Source: Bugulina stolonifera (taxonomy: Eukaryota; Bryozoa; Gymnolaemata; Cheilostomatida; Bugulidae). From it: a DNA stretch of 64,000 nt. Below, piece by piece: positions 44,986 through 59,900 of this stretch. Numbering within the stretch: the first letter of the stretch is position 1; the number at the start of each line of letters is the position of its first letter. The notes under the pieces were generated by a model, which was not told the DNA's origin, searched no databases, and worked only from the letters and a program-made list of their open reading frames with translations. The translations under genes were made by a program, and so were the position numbers. Location of the stretch: positions 15,069,700 through 15,133,699 of the forward strand of contig OW285191.1 in the NCBI GenBank assembly GCA_935421135.1, given 5' to 3'.

Positions 44986-47900
44986 ATGGACAGACGTTTA
45001 AAGCAGCAAAAAGTTGTAACTTTTGCTTCAAGTAAAGATTCAGTGTCTCAGAGGAGTGGAGGTTCTGCCATCCTCAATCCATTTAATGGAACTGAGAATG
45101 ACGATGTAGAGGTTCCACAAGCTAAAGTAACCCTAAAAGCTAAAGCAAGTAATCAGTATCTCATAGCTGGGGAGGGAGATTCACCTGACTTATTTGTTTT
45201 ATATAATTGTGGTTTTAGTTTGGAATTCTGTCATCCTGTATCTGTTAAGAATTTTTATTGTTCTACTACGATCTCCTACTAAAAACTCTCAGGATTATTT
45301 CAAGTGTAGAATAAAAATATGTTTATGTAGGCTGTAGTTGGTATTGCTTTCATAATGGCTATTCTCAGAGATGGGAGCTTGTAGATGCAGTCAGATCTGA
45401 AAGAATGATTTGCATGTTGAATTTGAATGTATTCTTTCGCATGTTTATTTGTTTGAAATTTTGGCAACAATCTAGAACTATTCTCTATTTATTCAGGATC
45501 CAGTTAGTTTTACTGCACATCTGGTTAGCCGGCCGGACACATCCGATGCCCTGCAGACGGTGAAGCGGAGAGAGGCTCTAATGTATGGTGAAAAGAAGTC
45601 ATCTAAACAACGTGATACCCTGCAGGTTAGGATGAAGATCATACATGTTATCAAACTTCTCTATGCATGCATATCAATAAAAATGTGGAACCCTAAATCA
45701 CATGCAGTGGCTGTTGATGTTTATTATTATCACCGTCATCCTTTATCTGGCTGGGTGCTTGGGCACCAACTAACTGTTGGTTCTACAAGTAAGTTAGTTT
45801 CCTAGGAATATCACAATCTAGTTTGTTTGTTATAATACTTTGCGTATTACTAAGTTTCTTACTCAATATCATTTTAACGAAAGCTTCTGATAATTTTCTA
45901 GACAAAACTGATTCCGACTCCTCCCCTGCAAGCGCCCTCTACTGGGATAAGAACTACAATGCTCAAACGAGACTATCAGAGAATGAAGAGAGCTAAGAAT
46001 GTGCAGGTTCAGGAAGATAAACTGAAAGTTGATCAGTACGTATTTATCTCTATCCTCAGTTTTCTTATGAATGTAAAATACATAGTAGAATATAATGAAA
46101 TGTTTTATAAAGATTAGTTCAATCAGGTTTCTGCCGAAACCACTCCGTCACTAACATCTGCATAGTTTACTTGTGACATATCTCTGTTGTTGTCTAGCAT
46201 AGTTATAAATAGCACAAATACCGTTTACCTTAGTTTGCTATAGAAACTTTAAAGCAATAATGACCTTGACCTCTACTGTTCTCTTTTCCATGATACATAT
46301 TGTAATATTAATCTTCCATTTCTCTTTCCCAGAGACTTGTAAGTAGTCATGTATTTTGTTGCTACTTGTTGATGTAGATTGCTACTGTTGAAACTTTCAG
46401 GACGCCATTATTTCTGTATTATTTGCTGAACAGTTTTCATGTTCCATCACTACATCCACTTTGCAATCAGTGCAATATTCACAATTAAAATGTGGAATAC
46501 GAGGACATGCTCAGTTTGAAGTTGTCCTCTCTTTATAGTTAATCTAGAGCAACAGAAGACAACTTCAGACTTATTACGATTTAGAATACATGCAGATGTC
46601 TGTTCAAAGTCGCTCGCACTATGTAGCGAGTCTATAATATTAGTAGTGAACTTGAGTTACACATTCGTTAACAGGATCTATTCATTGAACAAACAAACTT
46701 GTGTTCATTTATTTACAACTTACAATATTGGCCTGTCCATGATATTGTTAAGAATATGTTGTTGTTTATGTTGTTAAGAATTTATAACTATTTGGTCAGG
46801 AAAATACCTGTTTGGCATAAACATACTACACTGTAATCTCCTTCTGTAATAGGAACATGTAAGGATGTGTTTATATATGTTTCCATGGCGACTAAAATAC
46901 AATTTGTAGTTATAGAACTCTCCATACCCAGCAGAAACAGAGTCAGTCTATCATGACAACTACGCCAACTTCAATCCAATTATATCGTGAAGGCATCGCT
47001 TGTCCGCGTTACTCTTCATGCAATTAGGATATTTTTCACTATAGTCTTGAATGCATTAATGATGCTATTATTACACCATTTTATCAATCCTTGTCGCATT
47101 GTGTTCCCATAGGTTTATACTCTCTAAATATCTTTGGTCAGTTTGCATTTCAGTTGCTGCCAAAATGTTGCTAGCTTAGCTTTGCTTAGTTGACTGTTCA
47201 GTCACTTCTGCTTTAGAGTTAAATGATGTTACTTCGTTAAAATTTTATGGATGTTTTTTCTGTATTGTGTAGTAACCCATGTCTAACCTGCAAGCTCAGA
47301 ATACTACATGTAGCCATTAGGAACATGCCCTAAGCATGTAACATTGTCTACTGTAATGTTGATGGCACACCAATGTGAAGTATAGGTATAAAAATACTCT
47401 AAATTAGTTGCCCGATTTCCAAAACTTCATACTCGAGATGCTATAGACTAATGTGCTTATCTTACCTAGTGCTCCTGTGGAACAGGCTATCAAACCATGT
47501 CTATAGTTTACCGTCTATATGCACACTGTTACTAATGGCTTATATGTATTCTGTAGTCTTCAGCCCATCAAACCTAAGTCAGCTACCCCGACAGCTGTTC
47601 CAGTAGAGGATGTGGCTGATAATCTGAGTGAATCATCCCGTCCATCCACTGTACTCTCAGATTTCAGTGCTGTCACAGAGCTTCTAGAAGATTCCACACA
47701 ACCTGGTAAGTCCTGTGCCTGCAATATTGATATCTGTGTCTGATTATATGCCAAAGTAATACACAGTGCATGACTGTGTACAATAATACATTGCTGGAAA
47801 TATCTTAGCTTCGTTCTCTTTGTTTGTTTTATATTCCAGCAGTACCTCATGTTGATTTTCTAGATTGCATATACATGTACATTCTCGGTAATATTCCCTG

Positions 47901-50900
47901 TAGTTCGGCTCCATGTAGACATATAGGACAGTTATTACACACACATGTAGGTATGGGTATGGATTTAGATGTTATCGTATAATTTTTTTGTAATCTTCAT
48001 AACCTAGTAATAATTGTTTCACTTCTACAGGTGCAACTGCTGTTACTACCTCCAAACATAAGAGACCCACGAGTGGAGGATCGGTAAACACACCAACAGC
48101 ATTGCCTGAGCAGAGGTTAGCCACACTCGGTAAGTCTCGTGTTTCATTATGATCACATTTAGTTTTGCAGAACGTGAAGATGAAATTGTGTGAAAATATT
48201 AAATGAAAATGTACAGTAGTTAGTTACACCAATGATAATTATTTATAAGGAACCTATTAATAGAGCTTCTAAAACTATTATCATTCTCATTAAACTTAAA
48301 ATTAAATGCATGCGGAAAATCAGAGAGTTTATTGAACTGGGTACGTAAAGTGAAATGATTAAAATGTTTTAAACTTAATTAAATGTGTTGGCTTTAGGAA
48401 ATAGGAATTCATCATCTAGGAGTTGTGCTATTATTGTTTACATTCTATTAGTTTACAATATCATGTGCGTCTGCTTGATCAACTTTATTAGTCGATCATA
48501 GTTTTCTTTTTATTGTATTCATGATATACTTATATAGATGCAGATGAGACCCGGCATAAAGACAATATGGTGGACATTATTATATCAATGCTGAAGAGGA
48601 GGGGATGGTCTGCCGAGTTCCCGACTACTTGTGAAGGATCCAGAGAAACACTCATGGATATGAAGAAGTTAGCCCACGATCCTGTAAGTGTTCTTTCATA
48701 TGCTGTTTATAGTTGTCCCCTCCCCATGTGTACACTACATATATTATACAGAAGGAAAACACACCAGAGGTTGATATGTCTGTTAGGTGTGTTAGTAGTT
48801 TCACTTCAGTTGATATGTCTGTTAGGTGTGTTAGTAGCTTCACTTCAGTTGATATGTCTGTTAGGTGTTTTAGTAGCTTCACTTCAGTTGATATGTCTGT
48901 TAGGTGTGTTAGTAGCTTCACTTCAGTTGATATGTCTGTTAGGTGTGTTAGTAGCTTCACTTCAGTTGATATGTCTGTTAGGTGTGTTAGTAGCTTCACT
49001 TCAGTTGATATGTCTGTTAGGTGTGTTAGTAGCTTCACTTCAGTTGATATGTCTGTTAGGTGTGTTAGTAGCTTCACTTAATTAATCATTGGATGATTTA
49101 TGAGTTCTACTGTTAATCACACAGTTTGATGTAGGCAGCATGTATTGTGACTATTGCTGTGGTTGAGAGCTGTACTATAGTATGTACTGTGGACTTGATA
49201 TGTTGTGTAGGAGACAGCGTATTGTCCACTCCCTGATCCTGGGAAATTCCACTACTGTCTTCCTGCATCCTACTCGGACCCTAAAGCGCCATACAACCCC
49301 TACAGTTTGACTGTGGTGACGCAATCTCAGGCTAAGGAAAGGGATCACTACTGGACTGTTAGCTCCACATATGTCACCTACGTAAGCATAAGTTAGCTCC
49401 ACATATGTCACCTGCGTAAGCATAAGTTAGCTCGTAATATATTAGCCATTCTTTTTGTGGGAGAGAATTCTTAATGTCTTGGGTCTTGGAACAAGTTGTG
49501 CTACAAATAAAATGTTAATTGATCAAGGCATGCATTCAAATAAACATATATCTTATGACAATCTACCTGTATATATATACATGTAATTATAATGCAACAT
49601 ATACGTAAATTTATATGCATGTGCATCACTCTAGTTGTGTAATACAGAATAGTTTATTCTGTTACACGTATACATATACAATAATGGGAGGTATATGATG
49701 TATTTATAGATGAACCCTAAGGATCCAATGGCCCTGTCAGTCACCACACCTGTACTCCAGTGGATCTGGGAGAAGGACCTCTACAGCCAGATCATAAAGA
49801 TTCCAGTGTTTAAGAAATTCAGGAAATGGAAGGCCTTTACCATGTGGCACCGTATAGTTCGAAATAGCAAGTCTAACGGCAGCAGGTAGAGTAAATACGT
49901 ATAATACACTGAATGTACAATGCGTGCCATGATATGTTTGCTGTGTTATTACATTGGTAAGAGTCAATATCAAGTCGTATTCTGTTCAGTTAATATTTAT
50001 TTCTAAGAATTTGTCGCATTGTTAAATAAATATTTCAAGTGGTTACATCTATCATGGGCATATACTATCTAAAGTTGTCTTCTCTCTGAAAAGTAGAAGA
50101 ATATTCTCATCATACACTGTATACATTATAATGATACTTGGTTGTTATAAATGTTTGTTTACTATTATTTATATGATGTTTGTTTGGCTGTCCTTTTAGC
50201 GGTCTTCTAACAAAATGTTTGTTTCTGGCCAATGAGGTTCTACAAGGCTGCTTGCTTCACGTTCAGTCGCTGTGTGAAGCTGCCTCTGGTAGTCTAACAG
50301 GATATGGAACAGAGGAGTCTGGGATACTCTTCGTAAATGTAAACAAGAATAAAGTATATACTCTCTCAGATTTCACCGAAGCACAGAATCTGGCCTCAGA
50401 GAAAGGGGCAGAGAGACTGCTGGCACTGAGAAAAGAGATAGTACTAGTTGTCTGGGAAAGTTGTGCCGTAAGTCTGTTCTAGAATGTTCTAAGGATGGTA
50501 ATTACCTTCACCAAATCTAATGTACAGAGACGTACTTTTTCCCTTGATATCTTCAGGGTATCTGCTCTGGGGAGGTTTGATGGTTTTACAAAGATATCTA
50601 TAGCATAAATTATGTAACTTTTAAGTTGAATTACAAAAAATGTTTGAATTATATTGTCATATTTTGCATGTTATAACAGTACTGTATGTTGGTTACTACA
50701 GGCAGTAGCGGAGCTAGAGGGAGTAACCAAGGGTATTCGACCAGAATCTCCCAAATCTGCTAAAAGTGAGTATTAATGTCCGAGTTTGTTCTATTTATGC
50801 TACTTTTTTCTGAGGGTCACAAGTTTCCTTTCAGAAATGTATGCTTTAGTCTACAAGTGTTATTAGCTATGATAGCCACTTTAGACACGTTTAAAGTCTC

Positions 50901-53900
50901 ATGTCATTCTCAAGCTTTGCTAATGTAGCGATTGTCTTCTCTTATAACAGAGAAACCCACATACACGGAGATTGCTGAATGGAGGAAGGTGTTAGCTAGA
51001 CTAGTTCAGTTTCTGCGTCTAGTCGACATGCAAGTCATGGAACTGTTAAGAAGGCTTGTTAAGACATCCATGAAGCACTTGTTAGAGTTTATGAATGCAT
51101 CAGCATGTGTGATTGGAGAAGAAGTGGTAAGTATGCCTTCTCTGATTGGTCAATGATTACCGAATATAAATATATTGGGATGAGGTCATATTTCTACAGG
51201 CGTGGAATGTAGAGGCCTTGGCTGCTCACAAATAAAATATCCTTGCTTTCAAACACACTGTATACTGTACATATGTATAAATCTACAAATTAATTCATTC
51301 CATATAGAAAAAGAAGAAAAAGGTACGTTATGCATGATGCCAGCACATTGTCCTGTCTATTAGTTTATCCCTGTGTTGTGCCATACACTCTTCCAATACT
51401 ATGCACTCCAACTGAAATGTACCACCATCTCGGAGTGGGTCTGTCATCACTTAGACTTCTCTGATTTCAAAGATCATATATGTAATACGTGAACAGTTTA
51501 TAGTCATTGGCTGTATCTCGGTCCTTGAAATCGAAATGAGTTTCTCTTGGTTGTGGACTAGAGAATTCTGAAGTATTACCAAGAAATGTACAGCAGCCTT
51601 AAAACTATAGTCTTTGGGAAAGGTGACAACTACAAATGCCCAAAACCTGGGACACCAGGTCATTGAGTGGATAGCCTTAGGAGAGTCATTGGTTGCACAA
51701 TGCCGCAACTCCAACCTCTTCACCAATCACTTATAGTCTTATAGCCCAGTTCACACTGTAATCCCCTTCTGCACCTTCGGGACCTCCCCCTCCCCTCCCC
51801 CTCCATTCTTCCGGTGTGATTCTTATGCTCTGTCCTCTGCAAGGTCCATCTTCTCTTGTAATATTTAAGGACCAACCCACAAAGGCACCATTGTGTGCAG
51901 ATAAACAATAAAATCCATGATTTGTGTTCTATGAACAGTGCGATCTTCATGTGGCCAAATCTGCGTTGAGTCGAGTCATCTATGTACTACCAACTTGTAC
52001 AGGTCAGAAATGATTTTATTGGAAATGAGCAGCTTGTAGTATGCAGCTTGTTATAGCAACACATAGTAGAATATACCGCTATTTGCTGTTCACCTTAGGA
52101 TCCAGAAGATGATGAAAATGACGGGGATTTGAGTGACACCTCCTCCTTCATTGGTGGTGCTAAGACTAAGGGTAGAGGTACGAGGAACTCTGCTAAAACC
52201 AACAGGTAAGGTGGTGTGCACGTGCATGTCTTAGGTTAGGTACCTGCTATGAAATGCATGTATTAGTGATCTATGTTATGAAATTAGTAGCCTATCTAGA
52301 GTTACCTGCCCTTGTAAACTAGTTATTATATGCATGTACATGTCCATTTCGGTACAATGTAATATGATGATGCCATAGTGATACAAATGTACATACATGT
52401 ATGTTTACTATTATCGGCAGATTCAAGCAATTCAGCAGATTTAAAAGGTAGGAAACACAACTCCTGCATCTACTCAATATAATGTTACATTCTTCAAGCA
52501 CTGCTGTGTGTCTATACTACTGTTGCTTCGTTTTATTGCATCAACTGATGGGAAATCGTGCTGAACAAAACTTTTTATATGTTTTCATTAACTTTATGAT
52601 TCATGAATTATTTTGTCACAGCGAATCCATTGTGCAATAATACTATGATCAAAATTATACAGCGATATTCTGTTAGTTCAGTTATGATGGCACCAGCAGT
52701 CCTTTCTCAAAATTTACAATTGTTTCACTTGTGCTTTACATTGTCTTGTCCTTGTAATTCTTTCTGTCTTTAATATTTCACAGCTATTATAGCAATTTGT
52801 TGTTTTTCACACAAATACCATGCATTATTAAGCACCATCTGTGTATCGATAAGCTTCAATTTTGCTAAAAATTATTCTGAAGATTTTGTGTATACTACGT
52901 TTTGTAGCTTATGATTTATAGAGTTGTCTGTTACTGAATTCAAACTTGCTATACACTGCTTTCTTGTCCTGGTTTTTTCATGCACCACTTGCACCGCTAT
53001 CAAAATGCACAACTATTACTACTGGTGTTACCACCACTACGTCTAGCACTAGTTATTACTACTATTAGTAGTTTCTGTATTACTACTACTACTACTATTA
53101 GTTAATGTGATTTCTAGAAGTTATTACTACTACTACTGGCTCACAGTATACTGATGTATATAAATATTGTACTTGTTGATACTCAGGACTGACTTGAGCT
53201 CCTCCATTACTCTCGTATCCCCTGATGAATCAGCAACACCTCAAGTACAGTCAACGTCTGTATCTAAGCCTGACGCCTTTAAAAAGAAAGGGCGTGGCCA
53301 AGCCTACACTGTGCCAATATTTAACTTTGATGAAGCTCCTTCTGAACATATCATTCCTGATGCTGGTGACGTAAGTTTATAGTGTTCTCTGTGTTAAAAT
53401 ATTCCCAATTGTTAGATCTTAATATTTTAACAGCAGGTGCACATAACTCCCAATAGCTACATATTTAACTGTAGTGTATACACTCTTTTATAAAATTCAT
53501 GGAATTATAAAGGTGCTGTTTTAATCGGACTGCATCATACACATGATTTTAGTTTGAAGTTGTACACTGCACATGTGCTTCAACTGTAATATTTATTTTA
53601 TACATATATTTATGATTATTATCAGTTTTAATATTGCAGTATCATATTTTTGACACACATACACATCTCCTCAGGTTCTTCGGGAGGTTCATGAGCAGGA
53701 AGTCATCGAAGAAGTTCCAGAACCCATATTTTCCTTGTCAATGATACTGCTGACTCCCACCCGACCTTCAGCCACTGGCTCACCGACGAGTAGTAGGAGG
53801 TCTGGTGGGCTGCATTCAGCTCTGAGAAGTGTGTCTGCTGCTCATATGAGGGATACGGCCGGCAGAAAGGGAGTCACATTCCCAGAGAGAGTGACGTCTG

Positions 53901-56900
53901 CTCTTGATCAAAGACAAGGTAAATACCCTGGATGTGGTCATGTGTTACATGATACACGGATTCTACTGAATGCTGCCAGTTGATTGGCTGATCCATGGGG
54001 TAGCTTGTCAGTCAACATCTCTGTATCATGTTCGATGACCTTTTCTGCTTTAATACTTGCACATAGAAATCTCAATTGTGTCTTCAATTCTTCAACAATA
54101 TGATGAAGGTGTTGGTGGAACATAACATAGTATCTCACATCGTTCAGGTGCATTGCGTGTATAGTATAAAAACTTTAACTGCAGTAGTTTTTGCAGGTTC
54201 AGATAGCAAGCACAGTATTAGTAGTAAGTTGTTAAATCGTTGGTGTTCTTTGTGATTCGATGTTCAATCTCAAAATTTACATAGCATGTATGTATACCCA
54301 TGTATGTCTTACTTAATAAAGTGTCACTAGAGCTTCTAAGTAAAGGCTGTTTAGTAAAACAAAAGATTCACACCATGCTTATCTATATCTACATTGTATG
54401 TATTTATCACTGAAGATAGATAGATGGGTGCTCTTGTTAAACAGATGGTATTAGTAAGCTAAAATGGATGTACTTTTACTAGGTTACTTGAGTGACGATG
54501 ATGAGGAGGACTTGGATACCAATGAGGATTTGACCTCCGGAGGAGAAGAGAAAGAGGACAGCGAATCAGAAAGAGGTGACATACAGGAAGTGGACATTGA
54601 GGAGACTGACTATGCTTATGGAGAGATTACACCTCGTCAAACCGGGCCAAGTCAAGACAAGATGGGAGCAACTAAAGCAGTCCTCTCCCCTGGACCAGCC
54701 AGCTTTAGGGCTGCACTCAAGGACATAATAATGGGCTTCTCGGCTACCATTTGTAAGTTGCATTTGTGACAACAATGCTGAACAATACTGTGGTATTTTA
54801 TAGTCGAACTGCCCGTCTACTCTGATTTTTTGTGTTATAGCTGATAGGTAAAAATCTTTTGTTGTAACATTCATGTTTGAATTGGTTTGTCTGATAACTC
54901 TGCACTATAATTATATTTACCAACTCAGGTACATTTGAGTCATTGCAAGAAGATCCTAAGCTGTCTGTCTTCTGCTCCAATCCTCGATTTGACCTCAAGT
55001 TGAACTCTGTGGATCCTGACGACTTCTTAGATGCAGATGATGACTTGAAGCCAATCTACCCTGACACTAACCAGCTCCTCTCAGACGATGCAGACTACCA
55101 GGACATGGTAGAAGAACTACATGATTGCTTAGAGGAAGTGCTTGAAGAAGTCATTGCTTACTCTAAGGTAGGCATCTTATATAGAACTGCGACTTTCAGT
55201 AGCTCCCTCCAAGCTGGATCTGGGGAGCACATCAGTGTGGATAGCATACTCAAGTATTTATTAAATATTTAAAAGAATGGAAGTTTTAAAGTTGATGATA
55301 ACATCTTGATCAGGTGTGAATATGTAGTAGTCAGCATAGATACAATTATAATGGTATACTGCTGCCTTGGTGGGCATAGCGCTGAGCATCCGACTATCAG
55401 TTCATATAAAAAAGCATTGCGATTTTATACGCACTTGTGACACGTATTCTTGTAGGAGTATAGCAAATACTGCTTGATGGTTGACCACGCTAGGGTAATA
55501 AACATCAACGCGATGATGGAACAGAAGTCATGGGGTACAGACGACTTCCAGCAATCTCTGAAAACCCATACTGAGCAGGTATGACTCCATTTATACATCT
55601 ATTTCTGTACATGACTTGAGAGAGTCTTTGTTCTTTGTCAACACTAAAGCAGAAAAATATTTCTACTTTTATTTATATCTGGGTAAACTCAACTTGATTG
55701 CCTAAATAACAAACAAAGTTTAGATTATCTAAATAATATGAGACTGTGACGTCATCATTTGTACGAGCTTCCTCATTGGACATCCAATTTTAGATCAACC
55801 AGATGAAAAAAATGATGAAGAAAAGAAGGATTGGTATGGTAGATCTGTCTGCTGAAGAGTTCTCGCAGAGTTGTCTCCCTTACCCTACTGCTGTCATCAA
55901 GGCTATCAATAACAAACTACCAGTTGTTGCTAAGAGGAAGAACGATGATCTCCTTACAATTATAAAAGTAAGGGAGATAACCTCTTATATTCTACCTCAC
56001 TGTCTGATGAGGTAAAGAGTAGAAATAAGGTTCTAAGAGTAAAGTGAAAGCTGAGTAGACCAATGCACAGGTTGTTCAAGGAATTACATACGTTGCAGTT
56101 GCATTGAGTAAATAATGGTTTCTTGGCAGTTGTTAATCTACATGCTACTTCTGTCTTTGTAGCCTACAAGTTTATCATTTACATGATATTCATTTGGTTT
56201 CTAACAAAAATAATGGCTTATGACTGATGAAGTTACATCTTAGTTGCTTGTCAATGGTAGCATCATGTTTTCCTGTTAAGCGTACCACATGTAATGGATT
56301 CGCTTCCACTGACTAATAACTGATAATCATTTGTACTTGGTACAATCTTTACAGAGCTCAAGCAAACGTCTGGACATGACTCCAGAGACTGTAGATGCAT
56401 TTGTGGAGCATCTCAGTTACCTAAGTAGGATGGTAGCAGACATGCCCGCACTTGAGCGAGAGTTTAATGTGGTCACTCGGCTATACACAATTTCTAAAGA
56501 ATTTGATGTTGCTGTACATCCGGAGGACTTTGCTCTGTACCAGACTCTAGCACCTAGCTTCCAGCACCTTAAGGTATCTCTCATGTGCTTATAGTTCGTC
56601 AAGTTGCTATGGTAACCTTTTGTGTATTGTAATAGCCAATTCATCCCAAGCTATCAGGATGACGGTTTTTTATATATATTTACATGTACATGTAGTTCTT
56701 ATGCGTTCATTCAGAGAATTACATGATTACCTGAGAAAAATTTTATAGTCTAATCGCTAGTGGGTTAATTTCACAGCGCATTATCTTTTTTTAATTAGAA
56801 GGTCATTTGATTGCTACGTGATGGTTCATGTCGATCTATATGGTTTTAGTCGACGATACTGTACTGTGAGGCAAAGAAGGAAGAGAACATTAGAATATTC

Positions 56901-59900
56901 AGCACTGACCTCAATTCTCTGGTACGGGAGACCAGATTCACTCTGATGACATTGAGGAATGTAGTACGAGATCCAGTACTGATTAGCTCTGAGACTATGA
57001 GTATAGTTGCACTAGAACGTATCAAAGCTCTACAAGACGAGGTTCAAAGTCTGTCAACTAAAGTACGAAACTATGCAAACTATCAGGAGAGGTTCGGTAC
57101 CTCTCTGGCCTCCTCTAAGAAAGCCGAGTAAGTAACTGCATAAAATGACTCTTACCTTGCAGTAATTAGATTATCAGTACCTGAATCAATCATTGATAAC
57201 TTTGATTGTAAACATGAATATGAATATGAATATTACGATTATAAATATTTAAGCCAGCGATTTTTTACTTGCTTTCTCTCAAAGCACAGATAAACTGCTA
57301 GATATATTTTGGTAGTAATTTGGCGTTTGATTGATTGAGACTGCTTTTCTAATATTGTATAATATAGCGGACGTCGGCAGACTAGGTCTATCAATATTGT
57401 CTAACCTTGCCATCATTATATCCCTGTAAGTATTCTAATATGTTTTCAGAGACTATATACTGCTGGACAGAGAAGAGGGAGTAAAAGCTCAGGTAGTTCA
57501 GGGGGAACTCGGTGAGATAGAGAGAGATTTGACTCTCCGCCGCCTCCTCTGGGAGTCATCTGAAGAGTTGACCAAACTTGTGGAGGAGTGGACGGCCACC
57601 ACGTTTGACCAGCTGAATGTAGAAAGCCTGCAGAAGAATGTGAATAGGTTTACACAGACAGTTTATATGCTGGAGAAAGGTAAGTACAGCGTGTGGATAA
57701 ATATAGTTGTATAGTTGCTATTATTTCATAACAATACCATTTAAGACCTACATGTATGTAGAATGTATATGTATAAGTGTATGTACGAGTATAAGTGTAG
57801 CTATACAAAATAATACGTATATATACATGCCCACGTACACGTACGCGTACATGTATATGATTTTACACTTTTGGTAATAATTCGTTACAGGGGATAGTGA
57901 TAAAAAACGTTACGATTTGAAGACATGTAAAACCCACCGAAGTTGGCTAAAACGTATTAAGCAACCGTCACAAAACACTAAAATTGATTAGACTGCCACG
58001 TTTATATGTACATCTGGTGTATAGGTACCGTTTTAGTTTACAGAATGTCTGCCTCCACCATATTACTTCTTTTCCCTAGGTTTACCCACCAATGATGTAG
58101 TTCCTACTCTCAAGCAAAGAGTTACGGATTTTAAACAAGGTATGTAGTAATAGGTTTCCTGGATGTTTGTTCTCATGAGGTTCTTGTTTGAAGTTGAAGT
58201 TACTGAGTGGTAATTATGCAATCTGAATATAGCAAAAGTAAACACTTGTAAAGAATTTGGAGTTGTTCTCTATCTTCATCTTATTCTAACATCAAATCCT
58301 GTCAAAACTCATCTATTCGATCATTTAAATAGAAATAATTCATCATCTGCCGATCGCATGTACAATGTACAACTATTTTGTTCTTATCTTTTAGGTATGC
58401 CTGTAATTGTATCACTGCGCAACCCTTCACTGCGAGCCCGGCACTGGTCTGAGATAGAGACACTGATTGGACGGCAGATTCCCCGAGGCCAGGCATTTAC
58501 TCTTGGTAACCTATTGGAGATGAAGATCTACAAGCACAAGACTAAGATACAGGATATATCAACTACTGCCTCAAATGAAGCCACTTTGGAAACCATGCTG
58601 CAGAAGGTACGTCTCGCTGTCTAGCAACAAAGAATAATATATCCTGTAGATTTGATAATTAGCATAATATCTGTTGATAAGAATGAAATGTTTGCCAAAT
58701 GAATTTTTGATGTTAAAACCTTATATTTATATTGCATACGTATGACTACCAAATTATATATTGATGAAAGTTATTGGCGATTTTGTTACTTGCTAAACTA
58801 ACAAAAGTAGTATTTCTATTAAATGTAACAGGCTAAACATGTTGTAGCTTTAGCTTGAATATTGAACAAGTAACCTGCAAGTCCATAACCATAAATCTCT
58901 TGGTTAATTAGCCTTACATGTATGTTAGTCAGCTTCACTCTTGTATCATACAGGTGGTAGCACTGTGGCAGAGCACTGATTTCAGGTTCGTAGCCCACCA
59001 AGCCAGAGATACTCATATTATAAGTGCTGCCGATGACGTTATGGCATTGCTGGAAGAGAGCCAAGTCACTATCGGCACCATCAGAGGTTCAAGATATGTT
59101 ACCCCCATTAAGACTCAGGTTAGGATTTGCACACTCAGAATGCTTTGTGTAATCGTCACATCTTTATAATCACATGTTCATAAATGTTTAATAAAACTTT
59201 TTGAGCACTTTGTATGCTTGACTTGCTACTTACTAATTTTATGGCGTCTGTTGTTTATATCTGCACAGAAAAGCCCAAATGATTAAGTTAATAGAGACTT
59301 CCCTTACCTTTGTTTAACATACCTTCAGTCTGTTCAATAGCAGCATATGTGTAGGAACTCAGTCTAACTGTATTTATCTCCTCTGTACAGGTTGATGACT
59401 GGGAGAGAAGACTCACTCTGTTTGCCAGAACTCTAGATGAATGGATGAACTGCCAGAGGAATTGGTTGTACTTGGAGCAGATTTTCAGCAACCCTGACAT
59501 TCAGGTGCTTGTCTTAATGTATTAGATTATTGTTACACTGGTTGTCACATGTAGTTATGGCAATAGCTCTTATTTATGTTTTCAATGAAGGTACCTTGAC
59601 AATCATGTGTTTTTATCGAACATGTTGCTTTAAAAATTTCTGAATTAGGCTACTGATTATATACATGTAAATGTACAATTTATCATTCATGACATTACAG
59701 AGACAACTTCCCACAGAGTCCAAGTTGTTTAGTAATGTTGACAAATCATGGAGGGATATAATGAGACGTACTGTGGACAGACCTAACGCCCTCAAGGCAG
59801 GCACAGCTCCTGGTGTGTTGGAGATGTTACAAGCCTCTAATACTAGCTTGGAGAAGATTCACAAGTGTCTGGAGGTAGGTGTTTAACTAGCATTCTACTC

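Noticed and set aside
48567..49085. Repeat protein or CRISPR-like array
   Set aside because: The 39-bp units are directly adjacent with no spacers and lie in an intron of a eukaryotic gene.
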